Shown: one piece after another, positions 32,725-41,555 of the stretch | How positions within the stretch are numbered: position 1 is the first letter of the stretch | How the letters are laid out: the number at the start of each line of letters is the position of its first letter | Assembly: GCF_024206475.1 (NCBI RefSeq) | Contig: NZ_JAMBPR010000057.1 | Coordinates: forward strand, 1 to 59,342 | DNA: 59,342 bases | Direction of reading: 5' to 3' | DNA from: Paraburkholderia sp. CNPSo 3274 | GTDB taxonomy: Bacteria; Pseudomonadota; Gammaproteobacteria; Burkholderiales; Burkholderiaceae | Notes under the pieces: model-generated | What the model saw: the letters and a program-made list of their open reading frames with translations, nothing else | What the model was told of the DNA's origin: nothing | Database searches by the model: none | Translations under genes and position numbers: made by a program

Positions 32725-35004
32725 ATGCAGGATCCTGAAACACTCGGTGGCGTCACGCGCTCAAGCGGCGTGGATCATCCCGGGCAAGACACGCGAGAAA
32801 CCGACGGCGCGTTCATCGCGCCCGAAACGCCCGAGGTCGCAAGCGCCGACCAGCATGTGCTGAAGTCGGGCGGCACCTTCATCGTCAACGATCCGCTCGG
32901 CGACATCACCGGCATCGACGACGGCCTCTTCGTCAACGATACGCGCGTGCTCTCGTCGCTGCGCCTCACGTTCGGCGGACGCGTACCCTCGCTGCTCTCG
33001 GGTAGCGTGAGCAGCGACAACGCCGTGTTCACGGCCCACCTGACCAATCGTCCGCTGCCGCCGCTCGGCGGCACCACCACGCCCGAAGGCGTGATTCACG
33101 TGCAGCGCGAACGCGTGCTCTCCGGCACGATGCTGACCGAGGTCATCGAACTCACGAACTACGGCACGGAAGACGCCGTGGTGCCGCTTTCCATCTCGTT
33201 CGCGAGCGACTTCCGCGACATGTTCGAAGTGCGTGGCCTGAAGCGCGAAAAACGCGGCACGCTCATGCCGCCGCGCGTCGAAGATGGCGAAGTACGGCTC
33301 GAGTACATCGGCCTCGACAAGGTGGCGCGGCGCGTGCGTATCGAGTTCTCGCCCACGCCGAACAAACTCCTCGCCGATCGCGCCGACTTCACGGTCGACC
33401 TGCCCGCGCAGGCCTGCGTCTCGATCTATCTCACGGTGGCGATCGAAGTCGAGGCCATGCCCGACGCCGCGCCCGGCACGCAGAGCGCGGGCATCTTCCA
33501 GCCGCCCCATTGCCTCGCGAACTCGCAGGAGCAGCGCGTGGGCCGCGCCGCTGTGCGCGCCGCGCTGGTCGACTCGCATATCGTGATGCGCGAACGCCGC
33601 CGCGCGGCGGCGCGCTTGCGTTCGAGCAATCCGCTCTTCAATGCGTGGATCAACCGCTCGATTGCCGATCTGGGTCTGCTCACCACCGATCTGCCGACCG
33701 GTCCGTATCCGTATGCGGGCATTCCGTGGTTCTCCACGCCGTTCGGCCGCGACGCGATCATCACCTCGCTGCAAACGCTGTGGCTCACGCCCGCGCTCGC
33801 GCGCGGCGTGCTGCGTTTTCTCGCGGAGCATCAGGCGCGCGAGGATTCGGCGTTCCGCGACGCGGCGGTCGGCAAGATCATGCACGAAATGCGCAAGAGC
33901 GAGATGGCCGCCACGGGCGAAGTGCCGTTCGCGCTCTACTACGGCGGGGTGGACACCACGCCGCTCTTCGTCGTGCTGGCGGGCGCTTACGTCGAACGCA
34001 CGGGCGACCTCTCGCTGATCGACGAGTTGTGGCCTGCGCTCGAGCGCGCAACGGCCTGGGTCGCAGGTGTGTGCGACCGCAACAAACTCGGTCTGCTCGA
34101 CTACCGGCGCGAATCGGAAGGCGGGCTCGCGAACCAGGGCTGGAAGGACAGCCACGACTCCGTATTCCACGCGGACGGCCGTTTCCCCGATGGCCCGATC
34201 GCGCTCGTCGAAGTGCAGGCGTACGCGAGTGCGGCGTTCGAAACGATGTCGCGTTTCGCCACGCATCGCGGCCAGGTGGAAGACGCGGCACGCTACGCCG
34301 CACGTGCCGCAATCATCCGCCGCTGCGTGGAAGAGAAGTTCTGGATGCCGGAGTCGGAGTTCTACGGTATTGCGCTCGATGGCCACGGCGATCTTTGCCG
34401 CGTGCTCGCGTCGAACGCGGGGCATCTGCTCGCCTTCGGACTGCCCCAGGAGGAGCGCGGCCGCGCCGTGGCAGAAGTGCTCGAATCGGCGCTGTTTCAC
34501 ACGGGTTGGGGCGTGCGTACGCTCGCGGCGGGCCAGGCGCGTTTCAACCCCATGGCGTACCACAACGGCTCGGTCTGGCCGCACGACAACGCGCTGTGCG
34601 CGCGCGGTCTCGCGCGCTATGGCCGCAAGGCGGCAGCGGTGCGCCTCTTGCAGGCGCTGTTCGAGGCCGCGGTGACGTTCGACATGCGTCTGCCCGAACT
34701 CTTCTGCGGTTTCCCGCGCCGGCGCGGCGAGCCGCCCACGGCGTATCCGGTAGCCTGCCTGCCGCAAGCCTGGGCCGCGGGCTCGCCGTTCATGATGCTC
34801 GAAGCGTGTCTTGGCGTGACGATCGACGCCGCGCGCAACGAGGTGCGTGTCGAGCAGCCCATGTTGCCCGAAGGCATCGACTGGCTCGAAGTGGGCGATC
34901 TGCGCGTGGGCAAGCATACGGTGACGCTCATGTTCCGCCGTGTGGACGGCAAGGTCGTGGCGTCGGCCGATCGTAGCGACGTGAAGGTCGTCGCGTTGCT
35001 GTGA
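32725..35004 (+). CDS. Amylo-alpha-1,6-glucosidase-type protein (glycogen debranching N-terminal domain)
   Basis: A 759-residue protein with an N-terminal beta-sandwich domain of the glycogen-debranching type (about 40-260; FIVNDPLGDITGIDDGLFVN, DTRVLSSLRLTF) and a C-terminal (alpha/alpha)6 glycosidase-like domain (about 300-740). The latter includes PYAGIPWFSTPFGRDAIITS and LANQGWKDSHDSVF with possible acidic catalytic residues. Such proteins occur widely in Burkholderia and are thought to act on alpha-glucans or glucosylglycerate-like compounds. The ATG at 32725 has CAGGAGG 8 nt upstream. No glycogen or trehalose genes are adjacent. Confidence 0.9.
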   Translation: MQDPETLGGVTRSSGVDHPGQDTRETDGAFIAPETPEVASADQHVLKSGGTFIVNDPLGDITGIDDGLFVNDTRVLSSLRLTFGGRVPSLLSGSVSSDNAVFTAHLTNRPLPPLGGTTTPEGVIHVQRERVLSGTMLTEVIELTNYGTEDAVVPLSISFASDFRDMFEVRGLKREKRGTLMPPRVEDGEVRLEYIGLDKVARRVRIEFSPTPNKLLADRADFTVDLPAQACVSIYLTVAIEVEAMPDAAPGTQSAGIFQPPHCLANSQEQRVGRAAVRAALVDSHIVMRERRRAAARLRSSNPLFNAWINRSIADLGLLTTDLPTGPYPYAGIPWFSTPFGRDAIITSLQTLWLTPALARGVLRFLAEHQAREDSAFRDAAVGKIMHEMRKSEMAATGEVPFALYYGGVDTTPLFVVLAGAYVERTGDLSLIDELWPALERATAWVAGVCDRNKLGLLDYRRESEGGLANQGWKDSHDSVFHADGRFPDGPIALVEVQAYASAAFETMSRFATHRGQVEDAARYAARAAIIRRCVEEKFWMPESEFYGIALDGHGDLCRVLASNAGHLLAFGLPQEERGRAVAEVLESALFHTGWGVRTLAAGQARFNPMAYHNGSVWPHDNALCARGLARYGRKAAAVRLLQALFEAAVTFDMRLPELFCGFPRRRGEPPTAYPVACLPQAWAAGSPFMMLEACLGVTIDAARNEVRVEQPMLPEGIDWLEVGDLRVGKHTVTLMFRRVDGKVVASADRSDVKVVALL

Positions 35005-35049
35005 GTCTGGGCGCGGGCTTTCAAAGCCTGCGCCTGGCTCATCGATTCC

Positions 35050-35957
35050 TTACTTGCCTGGCGGGTGATCGAAGCGTTCCAGCGTGAACTGCGGCGCGAC
35101 GTAACCCGTCTCGACGCCCATCGTGTTGACGATGCGCGGGGCGTCGAATTGACTCAGTTGTGCAAGCTGTTCCGTCGTGCCGATGCCCAGTTGCCTGAGC
35201 ACTTCGACGACGGTGGCATGGAGCGCGGTCAGATCGCCGTCCTCGATCTTCACCGCGATACCCAGTGCCGGGCCGCTCGTGTGCGGTGCGGTCGCCGCGC
35301 TTGCGCGTACACCCATCGCATAACTGCCCGCCGCGCCCAGCTTGCCGACGAGCGCGCCTTCGAACGCGTGCATGAGCGCCGTGCAGAAGCGGCCTTCGCC
35401 CGCCACGAGTTCCGGATACGAGGTCATCGCGCGATAGATGTGGGCGAGCGCCCGCGAGCGCGAGTTGGTCGCAGCCGAGCCTGGGGAATCCGCGCGGTCC
35501 TGCGCATCGGCGAGCTTCACGAACAGGCGGGCGAGCCGGTCGAGCGGAAAGGCCGGCGTGGGCAGATTGCAGCCGTCGATGCCCCACTCGACGCCCGTCT
35601 CGGGAAGATCGCAAACCTCGGCCACGACACGCTTCACATGTTGCTGCAAGAAGCGGACACCTTGGCGAGCATCGCGCGCGTACGCTCGATATGGCGGTCC
35701 TCGCTGCTATGCGAGGCGCACATGAGCGCGAGATCGGCGTCGTCGAAGTGAAAGCGTTCGAGCGCGCCTGTTTCGACCACGGCGAGCGCCTGCGCGGGCT
35801 TGGCCGCCGAGCGCACGAGCGTCATGCGATGCGCGTCGCCGAACGCGTAGAGCAGCCGGCCCTGGGCGTCGACCACGGCAATGTGGGCGATATGCGTGGT
35901 TTCGATGACACCGCCGCGCAGGACTTTCACGGCGGGTTGGGGAGCGCTCGTCGTCAT
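35050..35957 (-). pseudogene. Asparaginase (PF06089 type) broken by internal deletion and frameshift
   Basis: The first part (from ATG 35957) encodes TTHIAHIAVVDAQGRLLYAF, LVRSAAKPAQALAVVETGAL and LALMCASHSSEDRHIERTRA, ending at LAKVSASCSNM followed by a stop. The second part resumes in another frame at about 35648 with QQHVKRVVAEVCDLPETGVE and contains GIDGCNLPTPAFPL. In family members about 45-50 residues lie between these segments, including the CSGKH-containing stretch whose Cys and Lys bind zinc in the Rhizobium enzyme. So roughly 150 nt not divisible by three are gone around 35645. The enzyme can hardly be active. It sits at the end of the amino-acid degradation genes transcribed leftward. 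Confidence 0.85.
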
Positions 35958-36030
35958 TGTGCGTCTGCCTCGGGTCTCGGATGGGATCTTGCTGCGCGGT
36001 CGATGTGCGATTCTAGTCCGCGCATTCGAG

Positions 36031-36945
36031 TTAGCGCATTTCGCGCGCCACGCGGCACGCTGCGAGATCCCACGCACCGCTGCCGACCGTCTTCAGCAGC
36101 ACTGGAGTACCGTCATGTGTCGCTGCCGCGCCGTCCGCCACAGCGGAGCCGATCGTGCGCACGTTCGCCCAGTCGATGCCGGCCTGCAACAGGTCGCCGG
36201 CTTCTTCGCGCGCGGCTGCCAGATCGTCGACGAACACGCGGCTCGCACGCACCGTTTCCTGCGCGATTTCGGCCGCGTCCGGCGTGAAGGCGCCGACGCC
36301 GATCACGAGCCGGTCCTTGCGCGCCGCGTCGTCGTACACGGGCGTCTTGCTCGTCGTCGCGGCGATGACCACGTCGACTTCTTCTGGTACAGCACCGTGC
36401 GTGGGCGTCACGTCTACGCCAGACTGCGCGAAGTGGGCGCGGAATGTCTGTTCGGACGCTTCGGTCCGGCCTTTCACGTAGAGCGTCGCCGCCGGATAAA
36501 GCTGGCCGATCGCCTCGGCATGAAAACGCGCCTGCTGTCCGGTGCCGATGACCAGAAACGCGCGCGGCGCGCCGGGGTGAAAGAGGCGCACGCCCAGCAT
36601 GGAGAGCGCCGCGGTGCGCCGCCCGGTCACGGTCGGGCCGTCGAGGATGAACTCCGGCTGCCCCGTCGCGCCATTGCACACCGTCACCGCGCCGAAGATG
36701 GTCGGCATACCGAGCGCCGTGTTGGCCGGGCACACGCTCACGAGCTTGTGGATGGCGATGTCGTCGGCGCTGGCGGGCATCGAGAGCATGACGCCGTTGC
36801 CCTTGAGCGGCACGCCCGTGCGCACGGGTGCGTGAATGCGGCCCGCGTCGTGGTCCTGCGCGGCCGTGGCGAGGGCGTCGAGCAGCACGCCGAAGTCGAG
36901 CAGGCGCGCCGTGGCGGTTGCGTCGTAAATCGCGATGGGCTCCAT
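36031..36945 (-). CDS. Ketimine reductase of the ornithine cyclodeaminase/mu-crystallin family
   Basis: A 304-residue NAD(P)H-dependent enzyme. The Rossmann motif is FLVIGTGQQARFHAEAIGQL (about 132-151) and the catalytic Asp region is IGVGAFTPDAAEI. Bacterial members next to proline- or lysine-catabolic genes reduce delta1-pyrroline-2-carboxylate or delta1-piperideine-2-carboxylate to L-proline or L-pipecolate. Here it follows a DadA-like oxidase gene (47 nt) that could make such a cyclic imine from a D-amino acid, and pipecolate-processing enzymes are encoded at 42958-45735. A truncated relative lies at 55103. True ornithine cyclodeaminase is less likely. Confidence 0.85.
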   Translation of the reverse strand: MEPIAIYDATATARLLDFGVLLDALATAAQDHDAGRIHAPVRTGVPLKGNGVMLSMPASADDIAIHKLVSVCPANTALGMPTIFGAVTVCNGATGQPEFILDGPTVTGRRTAALSMLGVRLFHPGAPRAFLVIGTGQQARFHAEAIGQLYPAATLYVKGRTEASEQTFRAHFAQSGVDVTPTHGAVPEEVDVVIAATTSKTPVYDDAARKDRLVIGVGAFTPDAAEIAQETVRASRVFVDDLAAAREEAGDLLQAGIDWANVRTIGSAVADGAAATHDGTPVLLKTVGSGAWDLAACRVAREMR

Positions 36946-36991
36946 CGAATGTTCTCTCCTGATGAATGATGCGTGGTGTGGCCGCGTAGCC

Positions 36992-38233
36992 TCAAAAGCG
37001 GTCGATGCGAAACGGCGCGAGATCGACGGCGGGCGTGTCGCGCGCCATCAATTGTGCGACGAGTTCGCCGCTGAGCGGCCCGAGCGTGAGGCCCAGATGC
37101 TGATGGCCGGTCGCGACGAACACATTCCGCGCGCCTGACAGCTCGCCGATCATCGGCAGATAGTCGGGCAGCGTGGGGCGCTCGCCGTACCAGCGGCTTG
37201 CGACCGGCGCAGCGCGTGCGCCTGGAAAGAGCGTCTGGAATTGCGTGGCGAGCAGATCGGCGCGGCGCCAGTCGGGTGCGCCGCGCGCGCCGAGTTCGAC
37301 GGTGCCGGCAAGCCGGATGCCTTGCGCCATCGGGTTACAGGTGAAGCCGCGCTCGACGAAGCTCACGGGCATGCGCAGCGTGTCTTGCGAGGGCGCGCCG
37401 AGCTGGACGTGATAGCCACGCTCGTTGGTCAGTGGAATCCTGGCTCCCAGTTGCTGTGCAAGTTCGGCGCTGCGCGAGCCGGCCGCGATCAGCACCTTGG
37501 CGGCTGGGTGCGTCCCGCCGCTCAGCGTGACGCCGATACGGCCATCGGGCAGGGCGCGCAATGCATCGACGGAGGCGCTCGTGAATCTCGCGCCCGCGGC
37601 GAGCGCGGCCTGGAAAATGCGCTCGACGACCTGCTGCGGATTCGTGACCGAAGCCATGCCGGGAAAGTAGCGCGCATGGCTGATACGCGGCGTGAGCGAC
37701 GGCAGATAGTCGCGCCGCACCTGCTCAGCCGTGAGATTTTCGTAGCGCACGCCATGCTGGTCGAGCAGATCGAGTTGCGCGCGTTCCGTTGCGTGCGCAA
37801 CGGGTTGCTCGAACACGTAGAGCGAGCCGATGTCGCGGAAAAGTTCGTCGGCGATGTGCTGATCCAGCAGACGACGCCAGGCTTGCGCCGCGCCGGTCAC
37901 GAGGCTCGCGAGCGCGCGTGTATTGCGGCGAAAGCGCGGGCGCTGCGCCTGCGCGGCGAACTCCAGCACCCACGGCGCCATGCGGGGCAGGCTGCGTTTG
38001 TGCAGGCGCAGCGGGCTGTCGCGGCGCAGCAGCATGCGGGGCAGGCCGGCCATCGTCTCGGGGCTTGCGAGTGGCGCGACATGGTCGACCGCGATCAGGC
38101 CCGCGTTGCCGAACGAGCAGCCCGAACCGGGTGGGGCGCTGTCGACGATATGCACGCGCATGCCACGCTGCGCCAGGTTGAGCGCGGCGCAGACCCCGAT
38201 GATGCCCGCACCGATGACGACGACGTCTTCCAT
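36992..38233 (-). CDS. DadA-like FAD-dependent D-amino acid dehydrogenase
   Basis: A 413-residue FAD oxidoreductase of the DAO fold. The dinucleotide motif is VVIGAGIIGVCAALNLAQRG at the N-terminus, GSGCSFGNAGLI follows, and the C-terminal FAD contact reads ATGHQHLGLTLGP. DadA-type enzymes oxidise D-amino acids to 2-oxo or imino acids and pass electrons to the respiratory chain. With the ketimine reductase gene directly downstream, D-lysine to piperideine-2-carboxylate to L-pipecolate, or D-proline/hydroxyproline oxidation, are the best options. A TTTCC-N4-GGAAA dyad lies 49 bp before its start. Confidence 0.87.
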   Translation of the reverse strand: MEDVVVIGAGIIGVCAALNLAQRGMRVHIVDSAPPGSGCSFGNAGLIAVDHVAPLASPETMAGLPRMLLRRDSPLRLHKRSLPRMAPWVLEFAAQAQRPRFRRNTRALASLVTGAAQAWRRLLDQHIADELFRDIGSLYVFEQPVAHATERAQLDLLDQHGVRYENLTAEQVRRDYLPSLTPRISHARYFPGMASVTNPQQVVERIFQAALAAGARFTSASVDALRALPDGRIGVTLSGGTHPAAKVLIAAGSRSAELAQQLGARIPLTNERGYHVQLGAPSQDTLRMPVSFVERGFTCNPMAQGIRLAGTVELGARGAPDWRRADLLATQFQTLFPGARAAPVASRWYGERPTLPDYLPMIGELSGARNVFVATGHQHLGLTLGPLSGELVAQLMARDTPAVDLAPFRIDRF

Positions 38234-38281
38234 GTCAGTCTCGCGACGAAGAAGTGATTTCGTCCGATGCTAACCCAACTA

Positions 38282-38295
38282 TTTCCTATAGGAAA
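38282..38295. promoter_or_regulatory. Perfect 14-bp palindrome TTTCCTATAGGAAA upstream of the DadA-like gene
   Basis: The dyad is complete (5-bp arms, self-complementary TATA centre). It lies between the start of the oxidase gene (38233) and the end of the LysR gene (38336). Related dyads occur before amaB at 42765-42778 and 42925-42938, suggesting one regulator for both units. Confidence 0.6.
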
Positions 38296-38335
38296 CTTTT
38301 TTCTTATCGTGCATCTCGCGTGCTCGACCCGTCGA

Positions 38336-39247
38336 TCAGCGTTGCTCTTGCGACGCGTTGTAGGCGCTCGCCTGCTCGAGCAGCCACGCGCGGAACAGTT
38401 CCAGTGGCTTGCCGTGGCTGAGTTCGGTGGGATAGACGAAGTAGTAGCCGCCATCGGCAATAGCAGGGGCTTCGAACGGGATGACAACGCCAAACCGCTC
38501 GAGCTGGCCTTCCACGAAGAACTTCGGCACGAGCGCCACGCCGAGGCCGGCGGCGGCCGCCGCGATCAGCATCGTGTGCAGTTCGTAGCGCACGCCGTGC
38601 ATGGTGGCGTTGTCTTCCACGCCGAGGTCGGAGAACCAGCGCGTCCAGGCGTCGGGGCGCGTGGTGGAGTGCAGCAGCGGGTAGGCGAGCAGTTCATGCG
38701 CCTTCTTGATGGGTCGCGCGAGCAGCGACGGCGAACAGACGGGCACCACTTCCTCGCCGAACAGAAAGTCGGACGACGTGCCGGGCCAGGTTGGCTTGCC
38801 GTAGTGGATCGCGGCTTCGAAATGCGATTCCTCGAACGAAAACGTCTCGGTACGCACACCCATGTTCACGCGCACGTCGGGCGTACGGTCGTGGAAGTCC
38901 TTGAGGCGCGGAATCAGCCATTCGGAGGCGAAGGTCGGCAGCACGGCGAGTTCCAGATAACCGCCGCCGCTGCCGTGCGCAATGATGGAGAGCGTGTCGC
39001 GATCCAGGTTTTCGAGCGCGCGGCGGACCTGAGTGCTATAGAGACGGCCCGCGCGGGTGAGCACGACCCGCTGTTTGGCGCGCACGAAGAGGCGCACACC
39101 GAGATTCGATTCGAGCGTGGCGATCTGGCGCGAAACCGCGCTTTCGGTGAGGAACAGCTCTTTGGCGGCGTGAGTGAAGCTCTCGTGCCGCGCCGCGGCT
39201 TCGAAGGCCGTGAGCGCGCCAATGTTCGGGATTTTGAACTTGCGCAT
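38336..39247 (-). CDS. LysR-family regulator, GcvA-like
   Basis: A 303-residue LysR protein. The helix-turn-helix is at about 5-65 (IGALTAFEAAARHESFTHAA, LTESAVSRQIATLESNLG) and the effector domain at 95-300 contains LPTFASEWLIPRL, as in GcvA-type regulators of amino-acid metabolism. It precedes the oxidase/reductase genes on the same strand and is divergent from the DUF1338 gene. It is a good candidate regulator of the surrounding lysine/pipecolate genes and for binding the TTTCC-type dyads. Confidence 0.92.
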   Translation of the reverse strand: MRKFKIPNIGALTAFEAAARHESFTHAAKELFLTESAVSRQIATLESNLGVRLFVRAKQRVVLTRAGRLYSTQVRRALENLDRDTLSIIAHGSGGGYLELAVLPTFASEWLIPRLKDFHDRTPDVRVNMGVRTETFSFEESHFEAAIHYGKPTWPGTSSDFLFGEEVVPVCSPSLLARPIKKAHELLAYPLLHSTTRPDAWTRWFSDLGVEDNATMHGVRYELHTMLIAAAAAGLGVALVPKFFVEGQLERFGVVIPFEAPAIADGGYYFVYPTELSHGKPLELFRAWLLEQASAYNASQEQR

Positions 39248-39402
39248 GTTGATTCCAGAAACTCATCAAGTGACAATTTAATCTCGCTTTACGCGGTGCG
39301 CAACCATTCGAATAATGCGTTCTACGTATAGCTGGCCAAAGCCAATGGCCAGAGGCCCGTTTGATGACCGCTGCAACGCGGTCGTTTCCTGTGAGATTGG
39401 TG

Positions 39403-40428
39403 ATGCGCAATTCGAACGTAGAACGCTTGTTGTCCGCGCTGCTTGGCCGCGAGAAAACCGAAACCCTCTTTGCAACGCTCAACTTCCCTTCGATGCTCGA
39501 AGACTGGGAAAGCGGCACCGTCACGCGCGCCGAACTCGCCCAGGCGATGAACATGGCGCTGTTCGAAGACCTGCTGGAGCGCTCGCCCAACGGCCGCACG
39601 TACACGAACGATGCGGTGGCGCAGGGCGGCGCGGTGTACTTCGACCATGGCGCGCTGCGCACCGTGCGCTGGGCGCACAACGGCGAGCTGCCGCCAGGCG
39701 AAGCGGCGTTCACGCGCATCCTGCGTCCGCTCGGCTTTCGCCTGAACGGCCGCTATCCGCTGGACAAGCTCGGCATGACGGGGCGCGCTTATGCCCACGA
39801 AGACGCGCCCGACGAGATCGCGCAGTTCTTCGTGAGCGAGCTGCACCCCGAGCGCTTTTCGGCGGCGTTCCAGCAAGCCGTAACGAACGTGGTGGGCGCG
39901 TCGAAAGATCCGCTCACGCCGCTGGCCATGGCACAGCTCTCAGAACTCGAACGCGACGGCTCGCTGCCGCTCGATGCAGCGCTGCAGCTGCTGCCCGTGA
40001 CCGTCGGGGCATTCGCGCGGCAGCACGATGTGCCGTCTATTTCGGACTACGAGACATTGCTGCAGGAATCGGCGGAAATGGCGTGGATCGCAACGGAAGG
40101 CAACGCCTTCAATCACGCGACCGACCGCGTGGAAGACGTCTTCCAGCTTTCGGACGACGAGAAGGCCAAGGGGCGTCCGATGAAGCCCAGCGTCGAGACC
40201 TCGCGCTCGGGCCGCGTGTTTCAGACGGCGTATCGCGCCGACACCGTGGCGCGCGAATTCCGCGCGGCGGACGGCCAGCGCGTGATGCGCGAGGTGCCGG
40301 GCTCGTTCTACGAGTTCATCACGCGCAAGCGCACGTTCGATCAGGTCACGCGGCGCTGGCAGACCGATTTGCGCTTCGACGCGGGTAACGCCACCGGCAT
40401 CTTCAAGATGACCGCGAACGCTGCGTAA
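39403..40428 (+). CDS. hglS: 2-oxoadipate dioxygenase/decarboxylase (DUF1338, HglS-like)
   Basis: A 341-residue protein of the DUF1338 family. HglS of Pseudomonas putida converts 2-oxoadipate and O2 to D-2-hydroxyglutarate and CO2 in the D-lysine/pipecolate route, using a mononuclear iron held by two His and one Glu. Family segments visible are YFDHGALRTVRW, FTRILRPLGFRLNGRYPL, EGNAFNHATDRVEDV (iron-ligand His) and VPGSFYEFITRKR (probable Glu ligand). ATG 39403 gives the standard N-terminus NSNVERLLSALLG; ATG 39364 with a GAGG 7 nt upstream is an alternative. It closes the pathway begun by the other genes of this locus. Confidence 0.87.
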   Translation: MRNSNVERLLSALLGREKTETLFATLNFPSMLEDWESGTVTRAELAQAMNMALFEDLLERSPNGRTYTNDAVAQGGAVYFDHGALRTVRWAHNGELPPGEAAFTRILRPLGFRLNGRYPLDKLGMTGRAYAHEDAPDEIAQFFVSELHPERFSAAFQQAVTNVVGASKDPLTPLAMAQLSELERDGSLPLDAALQLLPVTVGAFARQHDVPSISDYETLLQESAEMAWIATEGNAFNHATDRVEDVFQLSDDEKAKGRPMKPSVETSRSGRVFQTAYRADTVAREFRAADGQRVMREVPGSFYEFITRKRTFDQVTRRWQTDLRFDAGNATGIFKMTANAA

Positions 40429-40438
40429 GCTTGAAGGT

Positions 40439-41062
40439 TCAAACGCCCGGCGCGCCGTCCTGCGTGTCCGGGTGCGGTTCGTTGATGAGCCAGAGGACTT
40501 CCGCGTCTTCTTCGCTCGTGGAGACGGCCGCATGCCCTGTGCGGCTGTCGAAGTAGAGGCTGTCGCCGGCTTCGAGATGCGTCGGTGCGTACAGCTCGGA
40601 GTAGAGGCAAACCGAGCCGCTCAGTATGAAGAGAAATTCTTCGCCTTCATGCCGGCCCCATTCCGTGAACTCATCCAGCGAGTGCGCAGTCACGCGGATG
40701 CGGAACGGGTACATCGCCTTGTGCGCGAGTTCCGTTGCCAGCAACTCCATCTGATAGCAGCCCGCCGAATGCTGCTGCCCGCCGCCCTTGCGGGTGAGTG
40801 CGCGGCGTCCACTCGCGCGCGGCCTGGGCGCCGAGCCAAACAGTTCGCCGAGGTCGATCTTCAGGCCGTGAACGATCTTCTGCAGCACGTCGAACGTTGG
40901 CGACATGACGCCGTTTTCCACCTTCGAGAGCGTGGAGCGCGACACGCCGCACACGCGGCTGGCGGCCTCGAGCGTGTAATCGTGCTTCAGCCGGGCCGCC
41001 TTGACGCGCTTGCCCAGCTCCGCCGAAGCGTTCTCGGCGGGCTTGAGGGACGGGGTTTCCAT
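40439..41062 (-). CDS. XRE-family regulator with C-terminal cupin domain
   Basis: A 207-residue protein with an XRE helix-turn-helix at about 16-72 (LGKRVKAARLKHDYTLEAAS, VSRSTLSKVENGVMSPTF) and a cupin domain at about 125-200 (WGRHEGEEFLFILSGSVCLY, LEAGDSLYFDSRTGH). PuuR-type regulators of this build control amine and amino-acid catabolism and sense small ligands through the cupin. Its promoter contains direct repeats TCGCGGGTGT (41091-41110). It ends 10 nt from the convergent DUF1338 gene and is divergent from the binding-protein gene at 41556. Confidence 0.9.
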   Translation of the reverse strand: METPSLKPAENASAELGKRVKAARLKHDYTLEAASRVCGVSRSTLSKVENGVMSPTFDVLQKIVHGLKIDLGELFGSAPRPRASGRRALTRKGGGQQHSAGCYQMELLATELAHKAMYPFRIRVTAHSLDEFTEWGRHEGEEFLFILSGSVCLYSELYAPTHLEAGDSLYFDSRTGHAAVSTSEEDAEVLWLINEPHPDTQDGAPGV

Positions 41063-41555
41063 TCGGGAACTCGAGATGTTCGTTGATTGTTCGCGGGTGT
41101 TCGCGGGTGTTCGTATCGTACTCTATGTTTCCGATCATAACATTTGCGTATCGCGCGACGTTCGTCACGCGTTGCCGCGATTAACAAGCATGGCTAAGTA
41201 AATTGCCCGCCTGGAAGTTGATGATTTCTCACGCAAACCCAGACGGCGCAAGGCATGGCGCGCGCACAATCCGTTCTCGCATGCCATCCATGCACAAGCA
41301 GGCATATCGGCGCTATCGGGTATCTCCCAATGCCTGCGATGCCGCGTCACGCGTTGCCGTATCCCCGCGTGGACGGGCTTGATGAGAAAAACGCATTACC
41401 TGGTGATTAGATTTCGTTTGATGCCTCCGAAACGGCTGCCGACAATCCGTTCATGTCCCGCCGTCCTGCGGCGCGAGACGAATCCTGTGCGCCGAAGGTC
41501 CTCGCGACCATTCGGACGCATCCCCTGCCGGCTTCAGATACCGAAGGAATATCGC
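41063..41555. other. 493-bp divergent regulatory region (XRE-cupin gene / binding-protein gene)
   Basis: No credible gene. Next to the XRE start lie two and a half direct repeats of TCGCGGGTGT (41091-41113) and a TTTCC half-site near 41128. Towards the binding-protein gene, 41372-41459 closely matches a segment upstream of the aminotransferase gene (45795-45880). Confidence 0.6.
41372..41459 (+). promoter_or_regulatory. Promoter segment shared with the aminotransferase gene, copy 1
   Basis: About 88 nt align with 45795-45880. The core at 41401-41422 contains GGTGATTAGATTTCGTTT and is identical over 22 nt. The conserved stretch also includes GACGG-CTTGATGAG before the core and CGGCTG...ACAATC after it. 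It lies 97-184 nt before the start of the binding-protein gene. Confidence 0.65.

Noticed and set aside
32761..34917. A 718-codon open frame on the minus strand, antisense to the debranching-type glycosidase
   Set aside because: It is rich in Arg, His and Ala with no recognisable domain and follows from high GC at third positions of the real gene on the other strand. The same holds for the long antisense frames over suyB, gltA and the flavoprotein gene.
36031..36945. Ornithine cyclodeaminase proper
   Set aside because: The neighbours encode imine-forming enzymes and no arginine/ornithine genes are present; ketimine reductase is a better fit for this branch.
39331..39351. TGGCC...GGCCA inverted repeat before the DUF1338 gene
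   Set aside because: The arms are only 5 bp in a GC-rich region and I found no second copy, so it is not listed as a site.
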